Of a stretch of DNA of 64,000 nt, positions 33,901 through 42,472 are shown piece after piece. The notes below the pieces were generated by a model that worked only from the letters and a program-made list of their open reading frames with translations, was not told where the DNA came from and searched no databases. The position numbers and the translations under genes were made by a program. Position 1 is the stretch's first letter. Each line of letters starts with the position of its first letter. The DNA comes from Prescottella soli (GTDB lineage Bacteria; Actinomycetota; Actinomycetes; Mycobacteriales; Mycobacteriaceae), in contig NZ_CP157276.1 in NCBI RefSeq assembly GCF_040024445.1, positions 4,526,001-4,590,000 of the forward strand. The letters are read 5' to 3'.

Positions 33901-35516
33901 AGGCCGCGGTCGGGGATGGCGCCGCCCGACGTGACCGCCAGGCGCTGCGAGCCCGGTCGGCCGGTGAGGGTGCCGCCGTCGCGGTCCCACACCAGCCGCG
34001 GGCGCAGTTCGGCGAACTCGTCGGACGGGTAGCGGCCGGCCAGCAGGTCGAGGGTCGACTCGAACGCCGAGCGCGGCAGGGTCGCGAAGGATCCGCTGCG
34101 TCGGACGACGTCGAACCACTGCTCCACGTCGAGCGGTTCGAGCGCGGTCGCGGCGACGGTCTGCTGCGCCAGGATGTCGAGCGGGTTGGCGGGGATCTCG
34201 AGGGCCTCGATCTTCCCGGTGGTCATCCGCTCGACGGTCACGGCGCAGTGGATCAGGTCGGTGCGATGCTTGGGGAACAGCACGCCGCGGGAGATCTCGC
34301 CCACCTGGTGTCCGGCGCGGCCGACGCGCTGCAGACCGCTCGCCACCGACGGTGGCGCCTCCACCTGGACGACGAGATCGACTGCACCCATGTCGATTCC
34401 GAGCTCGAGGCTGCTGGTGGCGACGACGCAGCGCAGGCGCCCCGACTTGAGGTCGTCCTCGATGATCGCGCGCTGGTCCTTGCTGACCGAGCCGTGGTGA
34501 GCGCGGGCGAGCAGCGGATCGGCACCGTAGTTGACCTCGGTGGGTGCGCCGATCTGCGACGGCGGCTTGCCCTGCTTCTCGACGACCCCGCCGAGGCGTT
34601 CGGCGTAGATCTCGTTGAGCCGCGCGGTGAGCTTCTCGGCGAGCCGGCGCGAGTTCGCGAACACGATCGACGAGCGGTGCTCGAGGATCAGATCCACGAT
34701 CTGCTCCTCGACGTGCGGCCAGATGGACCCGGCCTGCGGGGTGGGGGAGGCCGAGTCCGGATCCGGCTCGGCGACACCGAGTTCCGTCATGTCCTCGACC
34801 GGCACCCGCACCGTGAGATCGAACGTCTTGGCCGCCGGAGGTGCCACGATGCGGATGGGCGCCGAACCGGCGAGGAACCGGCCCACCTCCTCGTGCGGGC
34901 GCACGGTCGCCGACAGCCCGATCCGCTGCACCGGTCGCTCGCGCAGCATGTCGAGGCGTTCGAGCGAGAGCGCGAGGTGCGCGCCGCGTTTGGTGCCGGC
35001 GACCGCGTGGACCTCGTCGACGATCACCGTCTCGACCCCGGCCAGGGTCTCGCGCGCCGCCGACGTCAGCATCAGGAACAGCGACTCGGGGGTCGTGATC
35101 AGGATGTCGGGGGGCGTCTTGATCAGCTTGCGGCGCTCGCCGGTGGGGGTGTCGCCGGACCGGACCCCGACCCGGATCTCCGGCGGTTCGAATCCGAGGC
35201 GTTTCGCGGTCTGGGTGATGCCGACCAGCGGGGCGCGTAGGTTGCGCTCGACGTCCACGCCGAGGGCCTTGAGCGGCGAGATGTAGAGGACCCGCGTGGT
35301 GCGCTTCTCGTCGGTCTCCGTGGTTGTGGCCAGCCGATCCAGCGCCCACAGGAACGCCGACAGCGTCTTGCCGGACCCGGTGGGTGCGACGACGAGCGTG
35401 TGCGCGCCACTCGCGATCGAGTCCCACGCGCCCAGTTGAGCGGCCGTGGGCGCGTCGAAGGCACCGTCGAACCACTCCCGGGTGGGCGCGGAGAAACGGG
35501 CGAGGACGGCGTCCAT
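30987..35516 (-). CDS. lhr: Lhr family superfamily-2 ATP-dependent helicase
   Basis: Large 3'-5' helicase/translocase of 1509 residues, the usual size of long Lhr. Helicase core in the N-terminal third: Q-motif-like FDGAFDAPTAAQLGAW, Walker A APTGSGKT, DEVH box, and motif VI QRVGRAGHQ. A long C-terminal part contains the Lhr-specific winged-helix and DEAD-associated domains. The ATG at 35516 gives the conserved N-terminus DAVLARFSAPTREWF; ATGs at 35525 and 35558 add basic residues and are less likely. Cotranscribed with nei2. Probably involved in the DNA-damage response. Confidence 0.94.
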   Translation of the reverse strand: MDAVLARFSAPTREWFDGAFDAPTAAQLGAWDSIASGAHTLVVAPTGSGKTLSAFLWALDRLATTTETDEKRTTRVLYISPLKALGVDVERNLRAPLVGITQTAKRLGFEPPEIRVGVRSGDTPTGERRKLIKTPPDILITTPESLFLMLTSAARETLAGVETVIVDEVHAVAGTKRGAHLALSLERLDMLRERPVQRIGLSATVRPHEEVGRFLAGSAPIRIVAPPAAKTFDLTVRVPVEDMTELGVAEPDPDSASPTPQAGSIWPHVEEQIVDLILEHRSSIVFANSRRLAEKLTARLNEIYAERLGGVVEKQGKPPSQIGAPTEVNYGADPLLARAHHGSVSKDQRAIIEDDLKSGRLRCVVATSSLELGIDMGAVDLVVQVEAPPSVASGLQRVGRAGHQVGEISRGVLFPKHRTDLIHCAVTVERMTTGKIEALEIPANPLDILAQQTVAATALEPLDVEQWFDVVRRSGSFATLPRSAFESTLDLLAGRYPSDEFAELRPRLVWDRDGGTLTGRPGSQRLAVTSGGAIPDRGLFAVYMVGERQSRVGELDEEMVYESRVGDVFALGATSWRIEEITFDRVLVSPAYGLPGRLPFWHGDGLGRPAELGEALGGFLRELSTSTPDEVTARCVAAGLDTNATTNLAALVDDQQQATGRVPTDRTLVVERFRDELGDWRLVLHSPYGLRVHAPWALAVGARLRERFGVDAAPTASDDGIIVRLPDTEDTPPGAELFAFERDEIEDIVTDEVGGSALFASRFRECAARALLLPRRTPGKRAPLWQQRQRSAQLLDVARKFPTFPILLETVRECLQDVYDLPALRDLFGRIGRRQIRIVEVETATPSPFANALLFDYVGAFMYEGDSPLAERRAAALSLDSTLLAELLGRVELRELLDADVIDKAEAELQRLVPDRRARDVEGMADLLRLLGPLTTEEAAARATADPAPWLNELVEHRRALQVSFAGRHWWTAVEDAARLRDGLGVPLPIGTPAAFIEPVDDPLGDLLGRYARTHGPFTVSEAAERFGIGSAVARDVLVRLANEKRVVEGEFRPGASGSEWCDAEVLRRLRRRSLAAAREEVEPVSTATLGRFLPSWQHVGGSLRGLDGVVTVVEQLAGVPVPASALESLVLGSRVRDYSPAMLDELTATGEVLWSGAGQISGKDGWVSLHLAESSPLTLAAPAEIDLTDVHRSVLDTLAGGGAYFFRQLSDTLGATDDPALTAALWDLVWAGYIGNDTLAPLRALLSDTSRATPSHRTPRRAPRAHAYRRLGRPTMPTRSGPPAAGGRWSLLPDPESDPTLRAHATADLLLERYGVVTRGAVVAEEVPGGFASMYKVLTGFEDGGRCRRGYFVDTLGGAQFSTPDVVDRLRTHSDSIEGRHAAAPAVTLAASDPANPYGAALPWPLSMAGDDAPKHRPGRKAGGLVVLVDGELVLFVERGGRTVLTFTDHIGALRTGAESLAATVKRGGIDKVVVEKVDGLTIHGNDFGQLLAEVGFSATPRGYRLRA

Positions 35517-35627
35517 GCGGTCCATCTTGCCCGGACGCACCGACACGCACCGCTGCACGGCGCCGTGCCCGAACCCGTAGTAGCTTCCAGATCAAACGAT
35601 CGGTCTTGGTTTGGACGGCGGGGTGTC

Positions 35628-36965
35628 ATGGAGACAGTGAAGTTCGTGCTCGAACTCGCGGTGGTCCTCGGGGCGATCGTGATGGGCACCCGGTCCAGCG
35701 GTGTCGCGCTCGGTCTGTGGGGCGGCGCGGGCGTAGCGGTCCTCGTCTTCGTCTTCCGTGAAGACGTCGGCACCCCACCCGTCGACGCCCTGCTGATCGT
35801 GCTGTCGGTCGTGCTTGCGTCGTCGATGATGCAGGTGGCGGGCGGCATCGACTGGATGGTGACGATCGCGGCGCGGTTGATCTCGCGGCGCCCGAAGCAG
35901 ATCACGCTCATCGCGCCGCTCGTGTCGTTCCTGTTCTCGGTGGGTGCGGGGACGTCGAACATCCTGTACCCGCTGCTGCCGGTGATCTACGACCTCTCGT
36001 ACCGCAACGGGGTGCGGCCGTCCCGACCGCTCTCGTTGTCCGTCGTGGCGACCGGCGTCGCGCTCGCGTGCAGTCCGGTGTCGGCGGCGATGGCGGCCAT
36101 GGTGACACTCACCGACGTCGCGCCGTACAACTTCGAGTTGGTCGACATCCTCATGGTCACGCTGCCCGCCGCGATCATCGGCATCGTGCTGTCGTCGTTC
36201 GTCGTCAACAAGCTCGGCAAGGAACTGCGGGACGATCCCGAGGTCCGGGCGAAGATCGAGTCGGGTGAGCTCGAGGCCGCCGGCGTGGGCGGCGCCGGTG
36301 CGGTCAAGCTCGAGTCGACCGTCCAGGGTCGCAACGCCGCGCTGATCTTCCTCACCGGTGTCCTCGCGATCGTCGTGTTCGGCCTGTTCAAGGACATCCG
36401 CCCGGTGGGGGCCGACGGCAGCCCGCTCTCGATGACCCCGATCATCGAGATGATCATGTTCGTCGTCGGCACCGTGATCCTGCTGGTCTCGCGCCCGAAC
36501 GTCACCGAGGTGCCCGCCTCGACCGTCTTCCGGGCCGGCATGGTCTCGGCGATCGCGCTGTTCGGCCTGGCCTGGCTCACCGACACCTTCATCAGCGCCC
36601 ACAGCGACACGATCACGAACACGGTCGGCGACTGGGTCGATGCCGCCCCGTGGATCTTCGCGCTCGGCGTGTTCCTGGTGTGCGTGCTCACGACCAGCCA
36701 GTCGACCGCGACCCGGACCATCGTGCCCATCGGCCTGGCCGCCGGGATCGCGCCGTCGGTCCTCAGCGGCATGTGGGCGGGCGCCTTCGCGGGCATCTAC
36801 CTGTTGCCCACCAACGGATCCCAGATCGCGGCCGCCAACTTCGACCTGTCGGGCACCACCAAGCTCGGCACCAAACTCGTCGACCACTCGTTCTTCGTGC
36901 CGACCCTTGTCCTCGCGGTAACCACGATCGCGGCGGGTGCCGGAATCGGTGTGCTGCTGAGCTGA
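35628..36965 (+). CDS. Anaerobic C4-dicarboxylate transporter family protein (DcuA/DcuB-like)
   Basis: 445 residues with about 11 hydrophobic segments. The early VLSVVLASSMMQVAGGIDWMV and the SVGAGTSNILYPLLPVIYDLS region with charged loops match the DcuA/DcuB family, which exchanges or imports fumarate, malate, succinate or aspartate. The start ATG at 35628 leads directly into the first transmembrane helix. It lies divergent from lhr across 111 nt and is not obviously in an operon; a PaaX-type regulator gene follows 113 nt later. Which acid it carries is not shown by the sequence. Confidence 0.85.
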   Translation: METVKFVLELAVVLGAIVMGTRSSGVALGLWGGAGVAVLVFVFREDVGTPPVDALLIVLSVVLASSMMQVAGGIDWMVTIAARLISRRPKQITLIAPLVSFLFSVGAGTSNILYPLLPVIYDLSYRNGVRPSRPLSLSVVATGVALACSPVSAAMAAMVTLTDVAPYNFELVDILMVTLPAAIIGIVLSSFVVNKLGKELRDDPEVRAKIESGELEAAGVGGAGAVKLESTVQGRNAALIFLTGVLAIVVFGLFKDIRPVGADGSPLSMTPIIEMIMFVVGTVILLVSRPNVTEVPASTVFRAGMVSAIALFGLAWLTDTFISAHSDTITNTVGDWVDAAPWIFALGVFLVCVLTTSQSTATRTIVPIGLAAGIAPSVLSGMWAGAFAGIYLLPTNGSQIAAANFDLSGTTKLGTKLVDHSFFVPTLVLAVTTIAAGAGIGVLLS

Positions 36966-37078
36966 CGTGGGCGGGATCCGTGAGACCCGACACCCCTGGC
37001 GTCGTCCGGAGATCTCTACCGTTGGACCGCAGCACCAGCCGTTCCCAATGCCTGCCTGCGTGACGAGGAGTGAACTAC

Positions 37079-37840
37079 GTGGATGACGACGCGACCGACG
37101 CCCGGCGGTTGGATCTGGACGCTCACTTGCCGCGGCTCACTGCTCGTGGCGTGATCCTCAGTCTGCTCGTCAGCAATCATCCGGCCAGCCCCACGCCGGC
37201 GCAGGTCGTGCGTGCCGCGGGCGCGTTCGGGATCAAGGAGTCCGCCGCACGCGTCGCGTTGACCCGAATGGTCTCCAGCGGTGACCTCACCCGCACACCG
37301 GATGGTTTCCGACTGAGCGAGCCGCTCCTCGAACGACGTCAGCGGGTTCTGCACGAGGTCGAACAGGAGACCCGCGACTGGAACGGCGACTGGGAGATCG
37401 TCGTCGTCACCGGGACGGGGCGTGAGCCCGGTGAGCGTGCCTCCCTTCGGACCCGGCTGTCCCGGCTCCGGCTGGCCGAACTGCGCGAGGGGGTCTGGCT
37501 GCGTCCGGCCAACCTTGCCCGACCGCTGGGCCTGGGCGACGAGCCGGTGGAGGTGATGAGCGGGCAACCGGGCCGTGATGCGGGTGAGCTTCTCGCCTCG
37601 TTGTGGGATCTGCGGGAGTGGGAGGCGGAGGCCCGGAGACTGCTCGAGTTGATGGAGCTCGCGTCGGGCACGGTGGACCGATTCACGGTCGCGACCGCGA
37701 TCGTCCGGCATCTTCTTACGGACCCCGTTCTGCCGCAAGAACTTCGACCTGATTCATGGAGCGCAGATCGCGTTCACGCAGCGTGGCGCGCGTATCAGGA
37801 GGAGTTCGTGTCGATACCGGAGGTCGGCCACGTGACCTGA
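37079..37840 (+). CDS. PaaX-like transcriptional regulator
   Basis: 253 residues from a GTG at 37079, which is preceded by GAGGAG eight bases upstream; an in-frame GTG at 37070 overlaps that site. The N-terminal winged helix (SARVALTRMVSSGDLTRTPDGFRLSE) and the following cross-linking domain (TRDWNGDWEIVVVTGTGREPGERASLRTRLSRLRLAELREGVWLRPANL) match PaaX, a repressor that senses phenylacetyl-CoA-like ligands. It precedes an acyl-CoA dehydrogenase and an acyl-CoA ligase gene by 72 nt and probably controls them. Confidence 0.85.
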   Translation: MDDDATDARRLDLDAHLPRLTARGVILSLLVSNHPASPTPAQVVRAAGAFGIKESAARVALTRMVSSGDLTRTPDGFRLSEPLLERRQRVLHEVEQETRDWNGDWEIVVVTGTGREPGERASLRTRLSRLRLAELREGVWLRPANLARPLGLGDEPVEVMSGQPGRDAGELLASLWDLREWEAEARRLLELMELASGTVDRFTVATAIVRHLLTDPVLPQELRPDSWSADRVHAAWRAYQEEFVSIPEVGHVT

Positions 37841-37854
37841 TTCACAATTACTCA

Positions 37855-37884
37855 TTGACTTCGACTGTTTGAAAAACGTAATGT
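37855..37884 (+). promoter_or_regulatory. Sigma70-like promoter before acyl-CoA dehydrogenase
   Basis: TTGACT (37855-37860) and TAATGT (37879-37884) are separated by 18 bases in an AT-richer stretch, 28 nt upstream of the AAGGAGG/ATG of the next gene. The site lies between paaX-like and fadE-like genes, so the enzyme genes have their own promoter. Confidence 0.55.
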
Positions 37885-37912
37885 CCGAGTAGGGCAGTCG
37901 AAGGAGGCAGTC

Positions 37913-39541
37913 ATGCAGACCCACGAAGTGTTCAACCAGTCGGTACCGCTCTACGGCCACAACGTCGCCGAGGACCCGACCTTGCTCGACGGACTCGCCA
38001 GGGAGGGCGCCGCATGGGCGGTCGACGACGTGAATCGCCTCGGCGTTCTCGCCGGCACCGAGGAGGTGCAGGAGTGGGGCCGCCTCGCCAACGAGAATCC
38101 GCCGATCCTGCGGCCCTACGACCGGTTCGGCCACCGCATCGACGATCTCGAGTTCCATCCGGCCTGGCACGAACTGCTGTCCACGGCGGTCGCCAACGGG
38201 ATGCACGGTGCTCCGTGGAGCGACCCCCGCTCGGGCAGCCACGTCGCCCGCGCCGCCAAGTTCTACGTGTGGAGCAATGTCGAAGCCGGCCACACCTGTC
38301 CGATCTCGGCGACCTATGCCGCGGTGCCTGCGTTGCGGGACAACCCCGAGCTGGCCGCGATATACGAACCGCTGCTGTCCAATTCGTCGTACGAGGGTGG
38401 TCTCAGGCCGCCGTTGGAGAAGGCCGGGCTCCTCGCGACGATGTCGATGACCGAGAAGCAGGGCGGATCCGACATCCGCGCCAATACGACGCGCGCCACG
38501 CTGCAGTCGGACGGCAGCTACCGGCTCGTCGGCCACAAGTGGTTCACCTCGGCGACCATGGCCGATCTGTTCCTCGTGCTCGCGCAGACGGATGCAGGGG
38601 TGACCTGTTTCCTGGTGCCCCGCGTTCTGCCGGACGGCGCCCGCAACAACGTCCGCCTCATGCGGCTCAAGGACAAGCTGGGCAACCGGTCGAACCCGTC
38701 GGCCGAGATCGAGTACGAGAACGCCCTCGCGTGGCGCGTCGGTGACGAAGGTCGCGGCGTGCCGACGATCATCAAGATGGTCAACATGACTCGACTCGAC
38801 TGCCTGATCGGGGCCGCGTCGGGGATGCGGCGCGGAGTCGTGCAGGCGGCGCACCACGCCACGCATCGGAAAGCGTTCGGCAACTACCTCATCGACCAGC
38901 CCCTGATGCGCAACGTGCTCTCCGACCTGGCGGTGGAATCGGAGGCGGCATCGCTGCTGATGATGCGTCTCGCCGGTGCCCACGACCGGGCGAGCCGGGG
39001 CGACGCAGCGGAATCGGACTTCCTGCGTCTGGCGCTCGCGATCGGCAAGTACTGGGTGTGCAAGCGGTGGCCGGCGCATGCTGCCGAAGCGTTGGAGTGC
39101 TTCGGCGGCAACGGCTTCATCGAGGAGTCCCAGATGCCGCGCCTGTTCCGGGAGTCACCGCTCAACGGCATCTGGGAGGGCAGCGGAAATGTCGCGGCAC
39201 TCGACGTGCTGCGAGCGATGGCCAAGAACCCGGGCACGGTGGAAGCGTTCTTCGCCGAAGTCGCCCTCGCGGGTCCCGAGCCGAGCATTCAACGTTCGAT
39301 CGACGAGATTCGTGCACAGTTGACGGATCTGGCGAACGCGGAGGTGCTGGCGCGTCGTGTGATCGAGCGGATGGCGCTGGTTCTCCAGGCGTCGCTGCTG
39401 GTGCGCTACGGCCATCCGGCAGTGGCCGACGCGTTCGTCGCCACCCGACTCGACGGCGACCGCGGCAGCGTCTACGGAACGCTGCCCTCGGGTGTGGACT
39501 TCGCGGCGATCCTCGATCGTGTCACCCCGAAGGTCGGTTGA
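37913..39541 (+). CDS. Acyl-CoA dehydrogenase, AidB-like
   Basis: 542 residues, longer than typical acyl-CoA dehydrogenases and matching the AidB/isovaleryl-CoA dehydrogenase-like subgroup. Visible: MSMTEKQGGSDIRANTTRA (FAD-binding strand), GHKWFTSATMADLFLVLA, and the AidB-type RESPLNGIWEGSGNVAALDVLRA segment. A strong ribosome-binding site AAGGAGG lies at 37901-37907, five bases from the ATG. It is followed by an acyl-CoA ligase gene after 35 nt. AidB homologs have been linked to alkylation defence in E. coli, but this catabolic setting points to acyl-CoA oxidation. Confidence 0.85.
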   Translation: MQTHEVFNQSVPLYGHNVAEDPTLLDGLAREGAAWAVDDVNRLGVLAGTEEVQEWGRLANENPPILRPYDRFGHRIDDLEFHPAWHELLSTAVANGMHGAPWSDPRSGSHVARAAKFYVWSNVEAGHTCPISATYAAVPALRDNPELAAIYEPLLSNSSYEGGLRPPLEKAGLLATMSMTEKQGGSDIRANTTRATLQSDGSYRLVGHKWFTSATMADLFLVLAQTDAGVTCFLVPRVLPDGARNNVRLMRLKDKLGNRSNPSAEIEYENALAWRVGDEGRGVPTIIKMVNMTRLDCLIGAASGMRRGVVQAAHHATHRKAFGNYLIDQPLMRNVLSDLAVESEAASLLMMRLAGAHDRASRGDAAESDFLRLALAIGKYWVCKRWPAHAAEALECFGGNGFIEESQMPRLFRESPLNGIWEGSGNVAALDVLRAMAKNPGTVEAFFAEVALAGPEPSIQRSIDEIRAQLTDLANAEVLARRVIERMALVLQASLLVRYGHPAVADAFVATRLDGDRGSVYGTLPSGVDFAAILDRVTPKVG

Positions 39542-39576
39542 CGGACCGCGTCCGTTCCATTCGAAGGAGTCGATCA

Positions 39577-41085
39577 ATGCAGGGAATCGGTGACTGGGCC
39601 ACCCGTCGGGCCCAGCTGAGCGGCGACAAGGTCGCCTTCGTGTCCGGCGACCGCTCGTGGACGTACGCCGAATTCGACGACCGCACGAACCGCCTGGCGA
39701 ATCAGCTTCGGGATCGGTTCGGCATCAAGCGGGGAGACCGGATCGCCGCGGTCATACCCACTTCCGTGGAATGTCTGGAGATCCTCTTCGCGACTGCGAA
39801 GCTCGGTGCGATCTTCACCCCGATCAACGTCCGGCTCACCGCGTCGGAGATCGGTTACGTGCTGGCGGATCTCGGTGCCGAACTGCTCTTCGTCCACCAG
39901 GCATTCGCGCAGGCCGCCGATGCGGTCGCGGAGCCCGGCGTTCGCGTGCGCGACGTGGTCACGTTGGGCGCCGTATACGACGACCTCGTTGCCACGGCCG
40001 ATCCGGCACCCGTGACGGCGACGGCGGATCGCCACGACGTGGCCGTGATCATGTACACGTCCGGAACCACCGGCCGTCCCAAGGGTGCAATGATCACCCA
40101 CGAGAATCTGCGCGCCAACGCGGCGGCGGTCACCTCGGCGTTCGGGCTCCGGTCGTGCGACGTCACCGTCACGGCACTTCCGATGTTCCACATCGGCGGG
40201 CTGGGCCTGTACACACTGCCGTTCATCTATGTGGGTGCCCGGAACGTGATCATGCCGTCGTTCGATCCCGTTGCCGTCCTGGATGCGGTCGAAGCGGAAC
40301 GAGCGACGCAGCTGCTGCTGGTGCCGACTATGTGGCAGGCGGTGATGGGCGTGCCCGACCTGGAACGCTACGACCTGTCCTCGCTGGACTGCGCCCTCAC
40401 CTCGGGTGCACCGGCGCCGGTATCGGTGCTGGACTTCCTCGCACACAGCGGCATCCCGTTCCGTGAAGGATTCGGTATGACCGAGTGTGCGCCGTCGGTG
40501 TCCCTGCTCGACACCGAACACGTTCGCGCGAAGGCAGGTTCGATCGGGCGGCCACTGTTCGGAATCGACACCCGACTGGTAGACGAGCTGGGCCGGGACG
40601 TGTCCGTCGGGACCGTCGGCGAGCTACTCGTCCGCGGGGACAACGTATTCGTCGGGTACTGGATGCGTCCGGAGGAGACCGCGCAGGCGCTGCGCGACGG
40701 GTGGTTCCACACCGGCGACATGGGCCGAGTCGACGAGGAGGGATTCATCACCCTGGTCGACCGTAAGAAGGACATGCTCATCAGCGGCGGCGAGAACGTC
40801 TACTCGCGCGAGGTCGAGGTGACCGTCTCCGCGATGCCCGGCGTGCGTGACGTCGCGGTCGTCGGTGCGACGCACGAGAAATGGGGGGAGACGCCCGTCG
40901 CCTTCGTCGTGTTGGACGAGGGGGCCGTGGTCACTGCCGACGATGTCATCGCGTTCGCCCGGCAACGATTGGCAGGCTTCAAGACTCCCACCCGGGTCGA
41001 GTTCATCGACGCGCTACCGACGACGGCCACCGGCAAGATCCAGAAGAACGCCCTTCGTGACCGTCTTCTCGCCGAAGCGAGCTGA
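39577..41085 (+). CDS. AMP-forming acyl/aryl-CoA ligase
   Basis: 502 residues of the ANL superfamily. The P-loop YTSGTTGRPKGAM (about 155-167), the FGMTECAP adenylate-binding motif, the GWFHTGDMG segment, and the C-terminal catalytic Lys in TGKIQKN are intact. Start ATG at 39577 with GAAGGAG seven bases upstream. It is cotranscribed with the AidB-like dehydrogenase under a PaaX-like regulator, making a small activation/oxidation module for a carboxylic acid. The substrate (aromatic or branched acid) is not decided by the motifs. Confidence 0.88.
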   Translation: MQGIGDWATRRAQLSGDKVAFVSGDRSWTYAEFDDRTNRLANQLRDRFGIKRGDRIAAVIPTSVECLEILFATAKLGAIFTPINVRLTASEIGYVLADLGAELLFVHQAFAQAADAVAEPGVRVRDVVTLGAVYDDLVATADPAPVTATADRHDVAVIMYTSGTTGRPKGAMITHENLRANAAAVTSAFGLRSCDVTVTALPMFHIGGLGLYTLPFIYVGARNVIMPSFDPVAVLDAVEAERATQLLLVPTMWQAVMGVPDLERYDLSSLDCALTSGAPAPVSVLDFLAHSGIPFREGFGMTECAPSVSLLDTEHVRAKAGSIGRPLFGIDTRLVDELGRDVSVGTVGELLVRGDNVFVGYWMRPEETAQALRDGWFHTGDMGRVDEEGFITLVDRKKDMLISGGENVYSREVEVTVSAMPGVRDVAVVGATHEKWGETPVAFVVLDEGAVVTADDVIAFARQRLAGFKTPTRVEFIDALPTTATGKIQKNALRDRLLAEAS

Positions 41086-41102
41086 GCGAGGAAAGCCGGT
41101 CG

Positions 41103-41138
41103 GTGACGACCGATCGCCGCGGGCCGATCGGTCGTCAC
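41103..41138. terminator. Bidirectional terminator between convergent genes
   Basis: A perfect 14-bp stem (41103-41116 pairs with 41125-41138) closes an 8-nt loop, between the ligase stop at 41085 and the N-formylglutamate amidohydrolase stop at 41146. Outer bases (TGAGCGAG and CTCGCTCA) also pair. No U-tract is visible. Confidence 0.65.
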
Positions 41139-41145
41139 TGCTCGC

Positions 41146-42240
41146 TCAACGGCCCCGGTACGCGTCCCAACTCGCCTTGCAGGCGTGCGCGAGGCGGTCG
41201 ATCCGTTCCGGGTCCGCGGCCGGCCAGTCGACTCCCGGTTCCATGAGTTCCGCCGTGGCCGTCTCGCCGAGCAGGAACTCGCGGCGGAACTCCGCCTGCA
41301 CCGCGCTGAGCGCGATCCCGGCCGCGTCCGCCCGTGGGCGCAACGCGGCGAAACGGGCGCCCGCGGAGATGATCTCCTGACTGCCGAGGTACGGCTGGTT
41401 CAGCAGTACGGCCTCGGGGTCGGTCGTGAAGCCCGTGAACCCCTTCCGGTGGGCGTCGGCGAGTGCCCGCACGCGGTCGGGGTCCATCGTGACCGGATTG
41501 TCTCCTCTCGGAGCACCTTGGTGGTCCCCGCGATTCGACAGTGCGACGACATCCGGCAGCAGGTCGGCTGCCGGTCGGGGCACGTTCACGGCGCCGTCGC
41601 GCCGGGTCGTGTGGTTCATGGTGTCGTGGAACGACAGCGTCGTGAAGTCCGTGCCGCGCTGCAGCGCCAGGTCCGCCATGCGATCGACCAGACCGTCCCG
41701 CGTGCGTTCGTAGACACCCAGTCCACGCTCGGCCACCTCGGTGAACGCGTCGGCCAGACGCGCCCACCCGGCGTCGTCGGTCGGTTCCAGCAGTAGCGGA
41801 TAGAAGGAGAAGGTGACCGGCCGGACCGCGTCGACGCCGGCGAGGTCGGCCCGGTTGCCGCGCCCGGCCTTCCGTACGCGGGCGAAGGCCTCCCGCAGCG
41901 TCGCCTCGAGATCGGCCGGACGGGCCCGGTTGGGGTCGCGGATCATCCGCGGATGCGGGTTCTCCACGTACACGATCCGGGGGTCGATCTCGGCCCAGCG
42001 TCGCACGATCGGCCCGGTGGACATATCGGTGAAATCGAACTGCAGCCGCCGGGTGAACTCGGGTGCGAGGAACGGTGCCAACTCCTCGGGGACCGCGAAG
42101 CCCGAATGTGGGCAGCTCACCAGGAGATCTGCCTCGGCGACGGCCTGGTCGAGCGTTCGATTGTCGCGGTCGGCGTAGAACGTCAGGTCGTCGGACGTGA
42201 ATTCCGTTCCGGCAGCGAGGAAGAGCGGGTCTCCAGTCAT
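41146..42240 (-). CDS. N-formylglutamate amidohydrolase family protein
   Basis: 364 residues. The family (PF05013-type) releases formate from N-formylglutamate in histidine degradation or acts on related formyl/acyl amino acids. The N-terminal CPHSGFAVPEEL and the later LSFHDTMNHT contain likely metal-binding His residues. No hut genes are adjacent, so a histidine role is not supported by context. Lies between the convergent ligase and the divergent secreted protein; 232 nt separate it from the next gene. Confidence 0.7.
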   Translation of the reverse strand: MTGDPLFLAAGTEFTSDDLTFYADRDNRTLDQAVAEADLLVSCPHSGFAVPEELAPFLAPEFTRRLQFDFTDMSTGPIVRRWAEIDPRIVYVENPHPRMIRDPNRARPADLEATLREAFARVRKAGRGNRADLAGVDAVRPVTFSFYPLLLEPTDDAGWARLADAFTEVAERGLGVYERTRDGLVDRMADLALQRGTDFTTLSFHDTMNHTTRRDGAVNVPRPAADLLPDVVALSNRGDHQGAPRGDNPVTMDPDRVRALADAHRKGFTGFTTDPEAVLLNQPYLGSQEIISAGARFAALRPRADAAGIALSAVQAEFRREFLLGETATAELMEPGVDWPAADPERIDRLAHACKASWDAYRGR

Positions 42241-42472
42241 GGCTCGACGATAGCGGCTCGGAATGCTCTGGCGCGGTAAGGGAATGCGGTCGAATCGGAC
42301 ATCGTCGGACGCTGCGCAGTGGGCGACGGGACGCGTCGTCGAAGAAGCTCGAGATTCGCTGTCAAATCTCGGTTAGGCCGTACAGACCGGCCTCCACTCA
42401 TTAGTCTAGTGGATGTTCCGGACGGTCTTTGACCAGGTCGGGGCCGTCTTCCTGCGAGGATGGGAGCTCCCC

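Noticed and set aside
30726-35240. A 1504-codon open frame on the plus strand opposite lhr
   Set aside because: It is the GC-rich mirror of the lhr gene, rich in Arg, Gly and Asp repeats, with no domain. The lhr frame has full helicase motifs.
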